A DNA stretch of 31,187 bases from positions 6,111 through 37,297 of the forward strand of contig JH152895.1 in assembly GCA_000226015.1 (NCBI GenBank), read 5' to 3'. The notes under the pieces were generated by a model. It saw nothing but the letters and a program-made list of their open reading frames with translations. It did no database searches and was not told the origin of the DNA. Shown here piece by piece: positions 17,945 to 29,069 of the stretch. The DNA is from Mnemiopsis leidyi (Eukaryota; Ctenophora; Tentaculata; Lobata; Bolinopsidae). Made by a program: the position numbers and the translations under genes. The first letter of the stretch is position 1, and every line of letters starts with the position of its first letter.

Positions 17945-20359
17945 TTAACAGCTGAGGTTCGTGCTCCAATAGTTAACAGTCGACACCTTTTCCCACCATT
18001 CAAATGATTTTCTCTTCAGGAAGCACCTCTTGTTAATCTGATTGAAAGAAACTGCGGAGCAATCTGTGGTGTCCCTGCAAATCCTAACACATGCCTCAAG
18101 GTCCTGTCTTATAATATTCATAATGTCGTGGCCCGGAAAGTTATCATTCTCCTCTGCACAGCTCAAATCAACTTTGCTGTTATCACATTCCATATTCATA
18201 CTGTTATGGCCAGCTATTGATTGTGGCCCAGGGTGACCACCCTTTCTTGATTTCAAAAAGCATCTGTGGTCGTGTTTTCTAAAGCTTATAGCAACACAGA
18301 AATCATTATCTCTACAGTGCCTAGCACATGCCTCTTCATCTGTAGCAATTATGTTCATTATGTCCACATTGGGGAACCATACATCCTCTCTCAAGCAGAG
18401 AAGGCTGATTGTAACTGGACTGTTGTCACAATGCATGTTCATACTATTGTGTCCATTCGCTTTTTGAGGCCCACTTCCACCTTCTCTGTTTTTTAAGAAA
18501 CACCTCTTATCAGATATTCTATAGGTGAAGGATACACAGTTTTCTGTATCCCTGCAATGCCTTACACAGTCTTCCTCATTAGGAGTTACTATGTTGCGAA
18601 TATCAGCTCCATGAAAGTTGATATCTTCTCTTAAGCAGTTTAGATTCCTTACTGGCGAATTGTCACATTTTAAATTAAGGCTACTATGTCCAGCAGCAGG
18701 CACTGGTCCTAGTCCTCCTCTCATGGACTTTAGGAAACAACGATGGTCAGCTTCTCTGTAAGTAATGGATTTACAGAGCTCAGTATCTCTACAGAATCTC
18801 ACACATTCCTCTTCATCAGCTGCCAACAGATTTCCTATGTCTGCACCATGAAAAACTATGCCCTCTCTTATGCAGTCAAGATTTGTTACTTCACTATTAT
18901 CACACTCCATGTTCATGCTACTGACTCCAAACGATGGTCTTGGACCACCACTTCCACCTTGTCTTGACTTGAGAAAGCAGAGTTGATCTGATTCCCTAAA
19001 TGTCAACGATTTACATGTCTCAGTATCTCTGCAATGTCTGACACATTCCTCCTCATCTGCTACTGTTAGTTGTCTTATATCAGCACCTGGATAGTCAGTG
19101 TTGTCTCTCAAGCAGTTCAAGTTAGTTACTGCACTATTATCACATTCCATATTCATGCTGTTATGGCCAGCTGCCTTAACTGGTCCATGCCCACCTCTCC
19201 TTGATTTTAGGATGCAAAGATGATCAGATTCCCTGAAAGTAAAAGCTACACATTGCTCAGTATCTCTGCAGTACTTCACACAGTCTACCTCATCAGCAGC
19301 TACAATAGTTTTAAGGTCTGCAGCATGGAAAATAATGCCTTCTCTCAAGCAATTAAGGTTTGTAACAGGACTGTTGTCACATTTCAAGTTCATGCTAGTC
19401 ATACCGTTATGCTTTGATGGACCTGAAGCTCCACCTTCTTTAGACTTAAGATAACAAATACGCTGTGGCTCAAAGAAAGAAACAGACTTACAATGTTCTG
19501 TGTCCTTACAGAGAAGAATGCAATCTTCTATGTTAGCAGCAGCTATGTTTCTGATGTCAGCACCATTGAAAGCAATGCCTTCTCTTTGACAGGTCATATC
19601 TGTAAAGCTCCTGTCACATCCCATGTCGACACTTGTGTGACCTGCTGCTGTTGTAGGACCCAATCCTCCTCTCTGTGACTTGAAGAAACATCGTCTGTCT
19701 GAAAATCTGTAAGTCACTGACTTACAAGATTCTGTTCTCAGACAATCCTCTACACATTCTATGGTTGATCTCGAAATTTTGTTGTAGTAGTCAGTGCCAT
19801 GAAAATTGATATCTACATGAGCACACTTTGTATAAATCTCTTCTGGGGTGGGCTTAGGACTTGGATCGGTAGGATCTGGACCAGGTGCATTGGTTGGCCA
19901 GTAATACCCAAACTTAGAGGATTTTTTTGGGCAGGTGAACTTGCAAATCTTGAGTGTAGACTCTGCATCCTTGCAAAGCTTAAGTTCTCTGTTGTTCAAC
20001 TTTTGGTCTGTATCTTCCCCTTTACACCCGTTTAGATGTGGTTGATAGCCTAAAAATTGTGAGGTATGAAAAATAGTTTTTACATAATAAATTTAATTTA
20101 ACATACAATAAATTCGAATTAATTATTTGTATATTTTGCAAAAAGTGCTTGTTGAGGGACTTTCTTACAAATTGTATTGTGATATAACTGCAAGATATAA
20201 ATATCGTTTGAAAATGATTCCTCACTAGTACATACCTTTTCGTAGACAAAGCTGGGTCATGATCGAGATATCACTTTGTTTACACTTGCTTTGATCATTT
20301 GATAGATTCTTTCCACATGTGCAGGCCAGCAGCAAGATAAATAAGAAAACAATTTTCAT
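17945..20359 (-). CDS. secreted protein with eight tandem PAN/Apple domains
   Basis: Two exons: 20359-20236 (41 codons plus one base; leader MKIVFLFILLLACTCG) and 20049-17945. They join as GlyTyr at CGAAAAG|GTATGT...TTTTTAG|GCTAT, giving 742 residues. After a Cys-rich N-terminal segment and a Pro-rich linker (about residues 94-111) come eight repeats of about 75 residues. Each has a C...C...C...C...C...C pattern around CxxxCRDTxxCxSxTFR and RCFLKSRxGG, and ends NSMNMECD. PAN/Apple modules are disulphide-bonded protein- or sugar-binding domains, as in plasma kallikrein/factor XI and many invertebrate adhesion proteins. No protease, transmembrane or GPI-type tail is present; repeat 8 ends the protein (WSTNLSC). 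All eight repeats lie in one exon and repeats 2-7 are the most alike, pointing to tandem duplication. Partner unknown. Confidence 0.9.
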
Positions 20360-21240
20360 GCTCCTAGCTGAGGTTGATGTAAGTTATACCCTATTGATCA
20401 TTACAAGCAATATACTTTGATTACATAGGAAAATATGAAATATAGGGACAAAATGAAATACTAGTTGTAAAGAAATAAAGAAGGACCGGTTCACCACCAG
20501 GACTAAAATAGATTTATCGACAGTGCAGTTAAAAAATTTGAGAAGTTTAAGTATTGAATTTGAAAGAAAGTTTTGATAACAAATGTTATAGTTCTGTTAC
20601 CAAGACCACAGCAGGTTTAAAACAAGAAAGTGTTTACTGAATGATCGCTGCACAAGGCATAGCTTTTTAAGAGGAGGCTAAATGGTTCAGTGTTACCTCA
20701 TAAATAACATTAACACCATTGCATCGATGCTCCACTAGGTTTACAAAAACAATCAAATGGAAAGTTTCTGGATGACTAAGTTTAATTCCATTATCACAAC
20801 TGTGTGAAATCTTCTTTCAAATTCAAATGGGCTCTGTGTTGAGTAAGTTAGAATAGGTACCTGCAGTTGTTAGACTAATAATACTTAATGGTCATTATAT
20901 ATATCTGCTATTTATTTTAAATTTGCTGAAATTTTCAATAGCAGCTAACCGGAAAACTCCAAATATGGTTAAAAAAACAGGCAAAAACAGGCATATTTTT
21001 TAATCAGTTGCAGGTTACAAATGGCCTCAAAAGCCGTGATTTTTGGCTGGGCGAGATAAATAGGTCAAACTTAGTTAATATCATCTTTAGAGTTTGATCA
21101 AGGTCTTAGATTCTGAGTAATTACCAAGTGCACTAAAAACCATTGCTGTACGTGTAACTGACTGAACAGATGCTTCAATTGTTAGGGAATCGTTAGAAAG
21201 TTAGAAAATAATCTGCTAACTAATCCAGCTTTTCACTTAG
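20360..21240. promoter_or_regulatory. divergent intergenic region between the PAN-repeat and Dispatched-like genes
   Basis: About 880 bp of AT-rich DNA separate the two divergent start codons. No clear TATA or CCAAT element was picked out. Acceptor-like AG sites abut both start codons (CAACCTCAG just before the PAN gene; TTTTCACTTAG at 21230-21240 before the Dispatched-like gene). Confidence 0.4.
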
Positions 21241-21242
21241 GA

Positions 21243-24200
21243 ATGGAAAATGGTGAGGTGACGGAAACCAAATCAGCAAAGTTTCTCAGAATCGTCAACA
21301 AACTCTTTATCCACCTTTACATAAAACCTCTCGGGACATTTATCTATTTATTATGCCTAATATTTTTTATAGCAATTCTCAGTTCACTCGCCTTTTTGAT
21401 CCATCCGATTGAAATAGACTTTTCATTAAGTTCCCTGATTGTACCTACACACCATGCATCATTAAAGCTGCAATCTTATCTTGCCGCCAAACATGCCATG
21501 GCCAATGGCATGGAAGAAGGCTCCTTCATCCGTGAGTCTAGCAACAGAAGTAATCTGCGCACAATGTCAAAACGTTCCTCCCCCTATGTGTCAAACCCCT
21601 TCAAAGCACCGCCGGGTCTAACATTCCAGACTCCCTTCTCTCAGACAGCGCTCTATCCTTTTTGGACGTTAGATGTTGTGTTTGTGGCTGTGGGCAACAA
21701 CACAAATATGCTGACTGAAGACAGAGTTCAGTATGTGAAGTATGTTGAGCACGAGATTACTCAACACAAGGATTATAGCAGGTAACATTTCCCAGGATTA
21801 CAGTTGTTCTAACACGACAATTCCTGATCTGTCTGAGAGTATTGATGACATATTTAACATTGAATTTTTATTTCGTGATGGTGCTCTTATTTCAGGTTTT
21901 GTTTGATGACCCGATCACAAACGTACTCTGATGGGTGGCAATGCACCCCAAGTAACTCCATCACCACTTACTTTTACCCCTCAATACTTAACGGAGAACG
22001 GGTATTTGATGGTAACGGTCCGCGCTCCAAAGACTCCCTTCCCGACGTTCTGCGCTATGCGTTCAGCGTGTCATCCAAATCGTACTGGTTTGTCGACGAG
22101 ACCTTTACTCCCTACAACATGCAATCTCGACATCTGCGATCTCAGTTTTTATTCGGGTTTCCCATCAAAGGTTTCAGAGACTGGAGTCAGACGCGCGAAG
22201 AACAGAGGGACCTTTACAAGGAGTTCATAAAATCCTACATACCCATCCTGGATCTAAAATCTACTGACTCGGTTAAAGTGTACTACGGTTCCACGGACTT
22301 GTACGACTACCAGGCTTACTCTCTCTTCTGCGAAGACCTAAAACTCGCCATTTTCGCTCTCGTAATTGTCTACATCTACATGTCAGTACACACCTTCTCG
22401 CTCATCCTTGCTTTCTTTGCCGGGGGCTGCATTATTGGTAGTATCGGGGTCAGTTATTTCATCGTCCGTGTTCTTCTGGGTCATATCAAAATGAACGTCC
22501 TCAACGGCATATCATTGTTTGTTATTTTGGGTATTGGAGTGGATGACGCCTTTGTTTTCATAGACACTTACAAACAGATGGGGCATATTCCAGATCCAGC
22601 GGTGAGGTTGAAGAAGACATTCCAGGTTAGTCGGTAAACAAGTTAAATTCTTCCAAGTAATTTTTATCTTTAAATACCTAGCAAGACAAATTTAGAATTT
22701 TCATTTGGTATAGAAATATCTTTTCAGGACATCACTTTGAAAATAATTAATTACAGATTGCCGGTAAAGCGACCTTGTTCACCTCCGCCACAACCGCGGT
22801 AGCGTACTCCGCAAACATTTTCAGCAAGATTCCCGCAGTGTCAAACTTTGGGTACTGCATGTCTCTACTGGTCGTCACGTGCTATGTCATAGGTATGTCA
22901 CGTGGGCTATGTCAGTATGACATAGGTATCCTAAGTCAGTATGTCAAAGGTATATTATTATGTGTTCAATTCCATTGGGTTGTCATGTGTTGTGTTATCT
23001 AAAATCTAAGTAAATTTATATTTTAGATAACACGTCTACGCCCTTTTACTGCGTGCCGTAGGTGCAACTTGTATTTACTAAGTCATTAAAATTAAATGTC
23101 CGATGTTATTGTTTCAATATTTCAGTTACACTTCTTATGCCGGCGGTGTTATCTCTTTGGCACTTGCTGGGAATAGAAGAGAAAGAGAAACGTTTGGAGG
23201 AATGTTTTGGTCGACCTCTTCAGAAGATATTTCCGTGGTAGCGTACATGCACATTTATACGTTAATGAAATTCCTCGTATATATCGTAATTAGCGTACAT
23301 ACGCTCTTTATGTGGGCCAAATACGCAGTTAGCGTGTACACTTCATATACAATATAAGTATGTACGCTAAATACACAATTATCATGTACGCTAAATACCT
23401 GATTAGCTTGTGTGCTGATTAATGCTAATTAGAAACAGGTTCTTGTCGCTCAGGTGTAACACTGAGAAAGACTACAAGGTCCGTTACGGTACATCCTCGC
23501 ACGTGGAGCGCGACTACGAGAACATTCCAACCGGGAGTCTAACCACGAACAACCTTTACGACAGGTATGCGGGAGTTTTTATTATTATTCAAGTGAAATT
23601 ATTCCCAAAAATCAAGCAAACAGCAGGTTGGTAGGAAACTTTAATTAAATCTTTTAAATGGTAGCATGATATCTTCGTAAATACATCTTTAGTGCTAAAA
23701 GAATATAAACAGGTTAGTAAAACTGGACAAACCTCAAAAATCAAAAAGGCCTAAAGACTTAAGTGGACCAAAAGAAAGGTATTGCTCGGAAGTATAAAAA
23801 AATGATGAAACTGGGCCGCAAGGTATAGGAAAACTAATGTAAAGGGATACTGAAAGGGTTGGAGCGGTTTATCCCTTGCGGCCTTAAAGATTTCAATTTG
23901 TGGATCCATTTATGTTCAAGCACTTCCATACTCTTAGGGCTACAATTTTCAAGAATTAACACTCTATATGTATCATTAAAATCAGATTTCTCAGTAACTC
24001 CATGGACATTTACCAAATGAACACCTAAAGAATAGATATCATCATCATCATCCTTACAGTCAAATTTAGTAAGCGATCGCTGTGATGATGATTTAGACTG
24101 TTCAAGTACCTTATAGAATGCACTACGGTGTTGGTTGGTACGGATGTTCAACTGGTTAACTGTTCTTCCGACGTATGGCTTGGTGCAAAGTTAACTTTGT

Positions 24201-27200
24201 ATTGATTATAACAAGGGAATTTTTATTAGGGACCGAGTAATCCTTTTTATCCGTCGGATTTATTTCTGGAGTTTTCTAATATTTCTCGGATATCGAATGT
24301 TTTATATAATTATTAGTTGCATTTCAATTCCAACATATTCAAAAATTCATAATATCATTCAAAACATTTAAGTTGAACATAATACATCAATACTCATTTA
24401 TACAGCGAAATTTATAACACTATGTCGTCAGATTGGGAGATGTACCCAATGAAGCTATAGAAGAGCCCCTTTACGAAGTTATGAGTGGGGAAAACGTCTA
24501 CGATAGGGTTTGTGATATTTCAGTAGCTTATAAGTACTCAGTAGACAACACTTCGATTCCGCGGATACTTGACACTTGATCATGCAAAGATTTGTCTGCT
24601 AAGGACATCTTTTTTAAATTAAACTAACGATAAGTATTCTATAGTTCACCTAAACAACTCCTGCCCCGATAGGTTGATCTTGGACGAAAGGAGCGCACGA
24701 TGCGCCACGCCACCCTGTCAGGGGCAACAATCCCGGGTGCCATGCCTGGTGTTACGCTCGCTGGCGAGACGCGCACAAGACACGGGACCTTGTCAAGCGA
24801 GCAGAAGCAGGGGACCGTGGCAAGCAGCAAGGTGGAGGACGACGATAGTGGGGTCGATCCCGAGGAGGGGAGTGATGAGATATCTCTCGGTTGTCTGGTT
24901 AGTTCTTAGCTGGTCATTTGTTAGTTTTTAGTTGGTCCTAGTTAGTTCTGGTTCGTTCTTAGTTCTTAGTAAGTTCTGATTAGTTCTTTGTTAGTTTTTA
25001 GTTAGTTCCAGCCAGTTTTTAGTCAGTTTTTAGTTAGTTTTTGGCTAGTTCTTAGTAAAGTCAGCCAGCTCCTAGAAGCTACCAGCCTTTAAATGATTAC
25101 TGCAGTTATAAAAGTATAAAAGTTAGAGACATTAAGGACTGTTCCTTCTTTTCGCTCCCTGGAACTATAATAATCTGTATTTTTAATTGAAACCTATAAA
25201 TTTTTCTTGGGTGTCTCATACAGCCTTTCTAAATATGGTCTGATGAGTTATAAAATCGTGCAGATTTAACGATTCAATTTCAAATTTGTACCCTGACACA
25301 ACCTTTAACTTGATTAAAATTTATCACATCATTACTGCCTTGGTTGCCCTTTTAGCAGTGACGGAAAAGTCAAAATGGTTAATTAATTATTTGTATAATT
25401 TGTAAGTTTTGATTATCACGAAATTACGAATAAAGACAAAAATTAAATTTGAAAACTAAAATTGACTAATGAAATAATTAAGATTGAAATTTCAACTCAG
25501 TTCTGTAAAAAGAACAGCTGTAAAGCTCCAAGAGGCAAGATCTGATCTGAATACATCAATACAAAACTTATAGACGATGCTCATTTGTTAACTTTACCTA
25601 AACTCTCGTCCCTTTAGCAGTTGGACAGATCGGAAACAGACTCGGCTGACAATAAGGAACCCTACGTTAACCGACCGTCTGGACAGGTATGTAAACCACA
25701 CTGAAAGTTCTGGTATGTAAACTACACTGAAAGTTCTGGTATGTAAACTACACTGGAAGTTCTGGTATGTAAACTACACTGGAACTACTGTCACCAGAAG
25801 TTGTTAACCATACGATATATTCATTTATTTTCTCATTTTGAGAGGAGAAAAAGTCTTTTCAACAATACGTGAATCTTCCAATGCTACATCTTTAAAATAC
25901 TTGAAACTCATTATTGAGTATTATTGCTCAATATAAACTCATTACATTTCCACATCATGGCTCATATTCACCAATATCCGGGGATATTTCAAATATGTCA
26001 TAAAAATTTCATCCCTTCTCCGATATTCTATTTAAGACTAGATGAACCTGCCATCTGGCTAGCAGTAACACACAATACCAGGTGTATGTAATGATGAGTC
26101 CGGAGAAAAGTAAGGACGGACTTACCAGCATTACATGGTTACAGAAACTGATGAGGAACTGCGTTGCTCCCTTTATCGTCAAGATGAGATACGGTAAGTT
26201 ATTCAGGATAAGTTTCTAGGTGTTATGTTAGTTATACAGAATAAGTTTAGGTGTTATGGGTCTTTCAAAAGATGATAAGTTTAAATTTCTGGATTAGTTA
26301 GATTTAGCTTTGATTGAGAACAGTAGACACTTTGTGATCAATTATGTCAGAGTCTCATTTTACTAAATCATACTAATTTTTTATTTCTCTCTGTATTCCG
26401 TAGACTTTCAATTACAGTCATTAGAGATTATTTGGGAAGAAAAGAAGGCATCTTTAATTTTTGATCGCATATATTAATACATCGACTAAGAATTTAAATA
26501 AATCATCTCCATGTACAAAACATTTAACGTAACTTTCCTTCTCAATATATAGTGTATTCCTACATGCGTGCTGATAGTATGTTGTCAAGCAATCAGCTGT
26601 TCTGTAGGTCCCATAAAGTCCTGAAGTAATTTTACTAATCTTAACTATTTTAATTGAAGTTATTCGGCCCAGTGAGACTGATGTCGTTACTCTTGACGTA
26701 GCACAGAACAATTTGTTGTAAAAAGTATTCTGGCAATCTCTGTCAATTTATAAAATATATATTCAGTTACAGAGTTATAACTGCATCGCTCTGAACGGGC
26801 GTATACTTGAACTGTAATATCGCATTATGACCTTATGTAACGCTCGTGACTCAACCTTTACTATGGTCTATGTATTCGTATGCATTAGCTCAATCTTAAA
26901 TCTATTGAAATAAGTATGACTGTATTGTCTTATAATTAGCTGTAGTAGTAATTGCTCATCATTAAGCAAGTTTTTAGTAGAACTCCTTACAAAACGTATA
27001 TCAATATTATATTATAGTCTAGCTCTTATAAACCTCAGAGCTCAGCTATTGTTGGGATAACTGTGACTAACTAACTATGAATGTGACTAAATAACTATAA
27101 CTAACAATAATGCAGCTATTGTACCATCTTGACAGTATCTCTTCTGGAACCCTCCTCAGTAATTAATTATTTTGATAATCCAACTTTAGTTAAGTTTTCC

Positions 27201-29063
27201 TTTTTAGTACTAATCCGTGAACACATGTTTCATAATCAAATATTACATTTTAAGATATTACTTGCGATAGAGCAACATTGTCAGTCTGATTACGTCAATA
27301 TTTTCCAGAGTCCTTGTAAAATATTATGTGTCCATGGCCATGTACATACAATAATTCGATAAGATAAACGTAATTCAATCTTGGAAACGGAGATCTACTT
27401 ACTACGATACGATACTAGACGAGTTTTGTCAAATCCCGAATTAATTAGTGTTACACATATACTTAAATGAAGTAAATTTCAATATGTAAATGCAATGTAC
27501 ATAGTGCACAGGTACATACAATATGAAATTTCCCATACAGAAAGGGACATGTATATTGGGATTAGTGTTATGTACACTGTATGTCACCTGACAGCAGATA
27601 AAGAAACATAAGTCTCACGTCTTTATGTTACAGTAGGAGAGGGAATGTTCTATATCACGAGGTTAATTAGAAACAATTAACGAGGACAAGGGGGCGCTGT
27701 CGGCTCTCAATACACTTTACAGCTCTCCTTCAATTTTCTGGGTAATATTTAGGGCAGGGGAAGTTGGGTCTCAGTGCAGCACTCGTTCAATTTTCTGGGT
27801 TATTTTTAGATGTTGTCATATAAGGTGGGGGTCCATGTGGAATTTGTGAAAATCATTGTGGTGAAATTCAGGATCCTATACGTAAGAACGAGCTTCACAA
27901 TTTACGTAAACTGTACATGGCGCCCACCCTGCATTACACAAAGCAGGTCCTTATCGGCTACCTAAAAGTAAATATGTTCTATGTCATGTAAGTCTTCCTA
28001 AGTTTGGTCTAAACGATTCTCGGTAATATCACGTATTTTAGGTGATGAGTCACCGGGTATAAGTAGACTCGCTGACTTAAGAGGTAAAAAGTAGAGTGCA
28101 TGTCTTCTCTAGGTAGCTGTAGTGTTATCAGTCCAGTTTATGTATTTATGTATTTATAAAGACTAGGTACCATACAAACTTATAACACAAGGTATACCTA
28201 TAAAATATTGCGCAACTATGCAATAATTTACCCCTTCCTATTTTCAGTTTCTATAGTGGTGTTTGCGATAATCCTCGCATTCTCCATCTGGGGTGGAACT
28301 CAGATCCAGACTCCTAATCATCCACCTGAAATATTTCCTAAAGACAGTAACATTCAGCACTTTATCAACCTTAGTTACGACTTCACAAGCACTGAGAGGT
28401 AAGACGTGAGATAGAAGATAAGATGTGTAGATACGATAGCAGTTGGATGGTTTTATACTGAGAAAGTGAGAATTATCATATCTTTGATGATGGAGTTATT
28501 TCAGACTTCATAAATATTGTGTACTAGTGTTACTTAAACACAGTGCAAATAACTGTTATAGTGTTACAGCTATTTACTAAAATGCAGTGATCCCTGTACA
28601 TAACTAAACCCCCCCCCCCACCTACAGGTGCGACAAATGTTCGGGTTACTTTGCCGACCGAAGTTCCCTCCTGGACAGAGCCAGAAAACTTCCTCCTCCT
28701 TACAACGATCAGAGCCACTTTTCTAACGGCGGGTAAGTTCATTATAAAGTTTAGAACTTCTCAACTTTTTACACTAAATCTGGTATAAACTCTTAGTTTT
28801 CTCTAACGACTTCAAATGCATTTGCATCTGCTTCTCTCTCAACAAATAATCCAATCAACCAATCAATGAACATTTTCTCTATAAATCACCCATTGATTAC
28901 TGAATTGATTACTTCTTGATTCAGAGGTGTGGATCTGAGTGATCAGACTGAGGGAAGTAGCGGTTCCGGTACGGGAGGCCGACATGGTGGGGGAGCTAGT
29001 GGATCTAACAATGACCTCTACAACAGCGATACCTCTGATGGTCTTGATAGAGAGGACGAGTAA
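21243..29063 (+). CDS. Dispatched-like (RND/sterol-sensing-domain) membrane protein
   Basis: Dispatched and Patched are RND-family proteins that move lipidic cargo such as Hedgehog or sterols. Twelve plus-strand exons join in consistent phase: 21243-21781, 21896-22625, 22757-22892, 23126-23237, 23454-23564, 24432-24507, 24673-24897, 25621-25686, 26082-26193, 28248-28398, 28628-28732 and 28925-29063 (about 833 residues). TM1 is at 31-53. A large ectodomain is followed by TM2-4 (about 330-404). GIGVDDAFVF at 392-401 is the GxxxDD motif in TM4, with AFVF typical of Dispatched rather than Patched. TM5-6 span exons 3-4 (LFTSATTAVAYSANIF; TLLMPAVLSLW). A cytoplasmic loop follows (exons 5-9, acidic and Ser-rich in exon 7), then TM7 and a second ectodomain start (SIVVFAIILAFSIWGG). 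TM8-12 are missing: the frame reaches TAA at 29061-29063, which overlaps a consensus donor GA|GTAAGT. The gene may be a half-transporter or continue elsewhere. Confidence 0.8.
21896..22625 (+). CDS. Dispatched-like exon 2 (ectodomain 1 and sterol-sensing TM2-4)
   Basis: Acceptor CTCTTATTTCAG and donor CAG|GTTAGT bound 243 codons. The exon carries a Cys-containing ectodomain (SDGWQC, LFCED), three hydrophobic spans and the GVDDAF motif, whose paired Asp in TM4 is the proton/cation-relay signature of RND transporters. This is the segment that makes the family assignment. Confidence 0.85.
22884..22960 (+). repeat. triplicated splice donor at the end of Dispatched-like exon 3
   Basis: TATGTCATAG|GTATGT (22892/22893) is followed by GACATAG|GTATCC 33 bp later and CAAAG|GTATAT 24 bp after that, within a degenerate tandem duplication that includes the last ~17 bases of the exon. 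All intervening codons are open, so use of the later donors would insert 11 or 19 residues in frame. Confidence 0.7.
23238..23430 (+). repeat. degenerate TAGCGTACAT repeats starting at the exon 4 donor
   Basis: The donor itself (GTG|GTAGCGTACATGC) matches repeats further in: ATTAGCGTACATACGC, GTTAGCGTGTACAC and two inverted GTACGCTAAATAC copies. They fill most of the 216-bp intron 4. Confidence 0.7.
23834..24190 (-). pseudogene. GIY-YIG endonuclease fragment of a Penelope-like retroelement
   Basis: An open frame of 118 codons in intron 5 of the Dispatched-like gene, antisense to it. It reads CTKPYVGRTVNQLNIRTNQH, an acidic insertion DDDDD, then SDFNDTYRVLILENCSPKSM, EVLEHKWIHKLKSLRPQGIN and a short tail to the stop. 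YVG corresponds to YIG, LNIRTNQHR holds the catalytic Arg and His-containing turn, and EHKWI holds the Glu of the nuclease. This order and the LRPxGIN ending are typical of the C-terminal endonuclease of Penelope-like elements. The GIY strand is lost upstream (stop at 24191-24193), and no reverse transcriptase remains. Confidence 0.75.
24898..25065 (+). repeat. GTTAGTTCTTA minisatellite beginning at the exon 7 donor
   Basis: The exon 7 donor CTG|GTTAGTTCTTAG is the first unit of about 14 degenerate 10-12-bp copies (GTTAGTTTTTA, GTCAGTTTTTA, GTAAGTTCTG). Many copies contain a donor-like GTTAGT or GTAAGT. Confidence 0.85.
25687..25790 (+). repeat. four 26-bp tandem repeats beginning at the exon 8 donor
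   Basis: Copies start at 25687, 25713, 25739 and 25765, each opening with the donor GTATGTAAAC and ending TTCTG or TACTG. Use of copies 2-4 would run into an in-frame TGA in the first unit. Confidence 0.95.
26194..26260 (+). repeat. tandem duplication (~33 bp) just inside the exon 9 donor
   Basis: GTTATTCAGGATAAGTTTC, AGGTGTTATG is followed at once by GTTATACAGAATAAGTTT, AGGTGTTATG. The first copy starts four bases after the donor ACG|GTAAGTTATT. Confidence 0.8.
26260..28040. other. intron 9 of the Dispatched-like gene
   Basis: About 1.8 kb of AT-rich intron. An imperfect duplication of TTCAATTTTCTGGGT plus TATTT-TAG lies at 27730-27755 and 27785-27810. A minus-strand frame at 26454-26711 has no recognisable domain. 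Confidence 0.5.
28042..28083 (+). CDS. candidate 42-nt symmetric microexon of the Dispatched-like gene
   Basis: Acceptor ACGTATTTTAG and donor AGAG|GTAAAA flank 42 nt that enter and leave in phase 1, matching exon 9 (leaves phase 1) and exon 10 (enters phase 1). Inclusion would add GDESPGISRLADLR before TM7; skipping keeps the frame. The exon is supported only by splice consensus, phase and the absence of stops. Confidence 0.45.
28925..29063 (+). CDS. Dispatched-like exon 12, ending in a stop that overlaps a splice donor
   Basis: Acceptor TACTTCTTGATTCAG opens a Gly/Ser/Asp-rich segment (GGVDLSDQTEGSSGSGTGG ... DGLDREDE). The last bases, GACGAGTAAGTT, can be read as Glu-stop or as GA|GTAAGT donor (phase 2). 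A plus-strand AATAAA at 29549-29554 would fit termination here. Confidence 0.55.
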
Positions 29064-29069
29064 GTTCTT

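Noticed and set aside
18042-19678. Several plus-strand frames of 60-80 codons
   Set aside because: They are antisense shadows of the PAN-repeat coding exon and recur with its period.
24674-24931. Alternative frame through Dispatched-like exon 7
   Set aside because: The other frame keeps phase with exons 6 and 8 and gives an acidic, Ser-rich loop typical of coding sequence; this one is Arg/Cys/Trp-rich and does not connect.
26454-26711. 85-codon minus-strand frame in intron 9
   Set aside because: No domain recognised and no supporting splice sites or start context. Could be a repeat remnant but cannot be supported.
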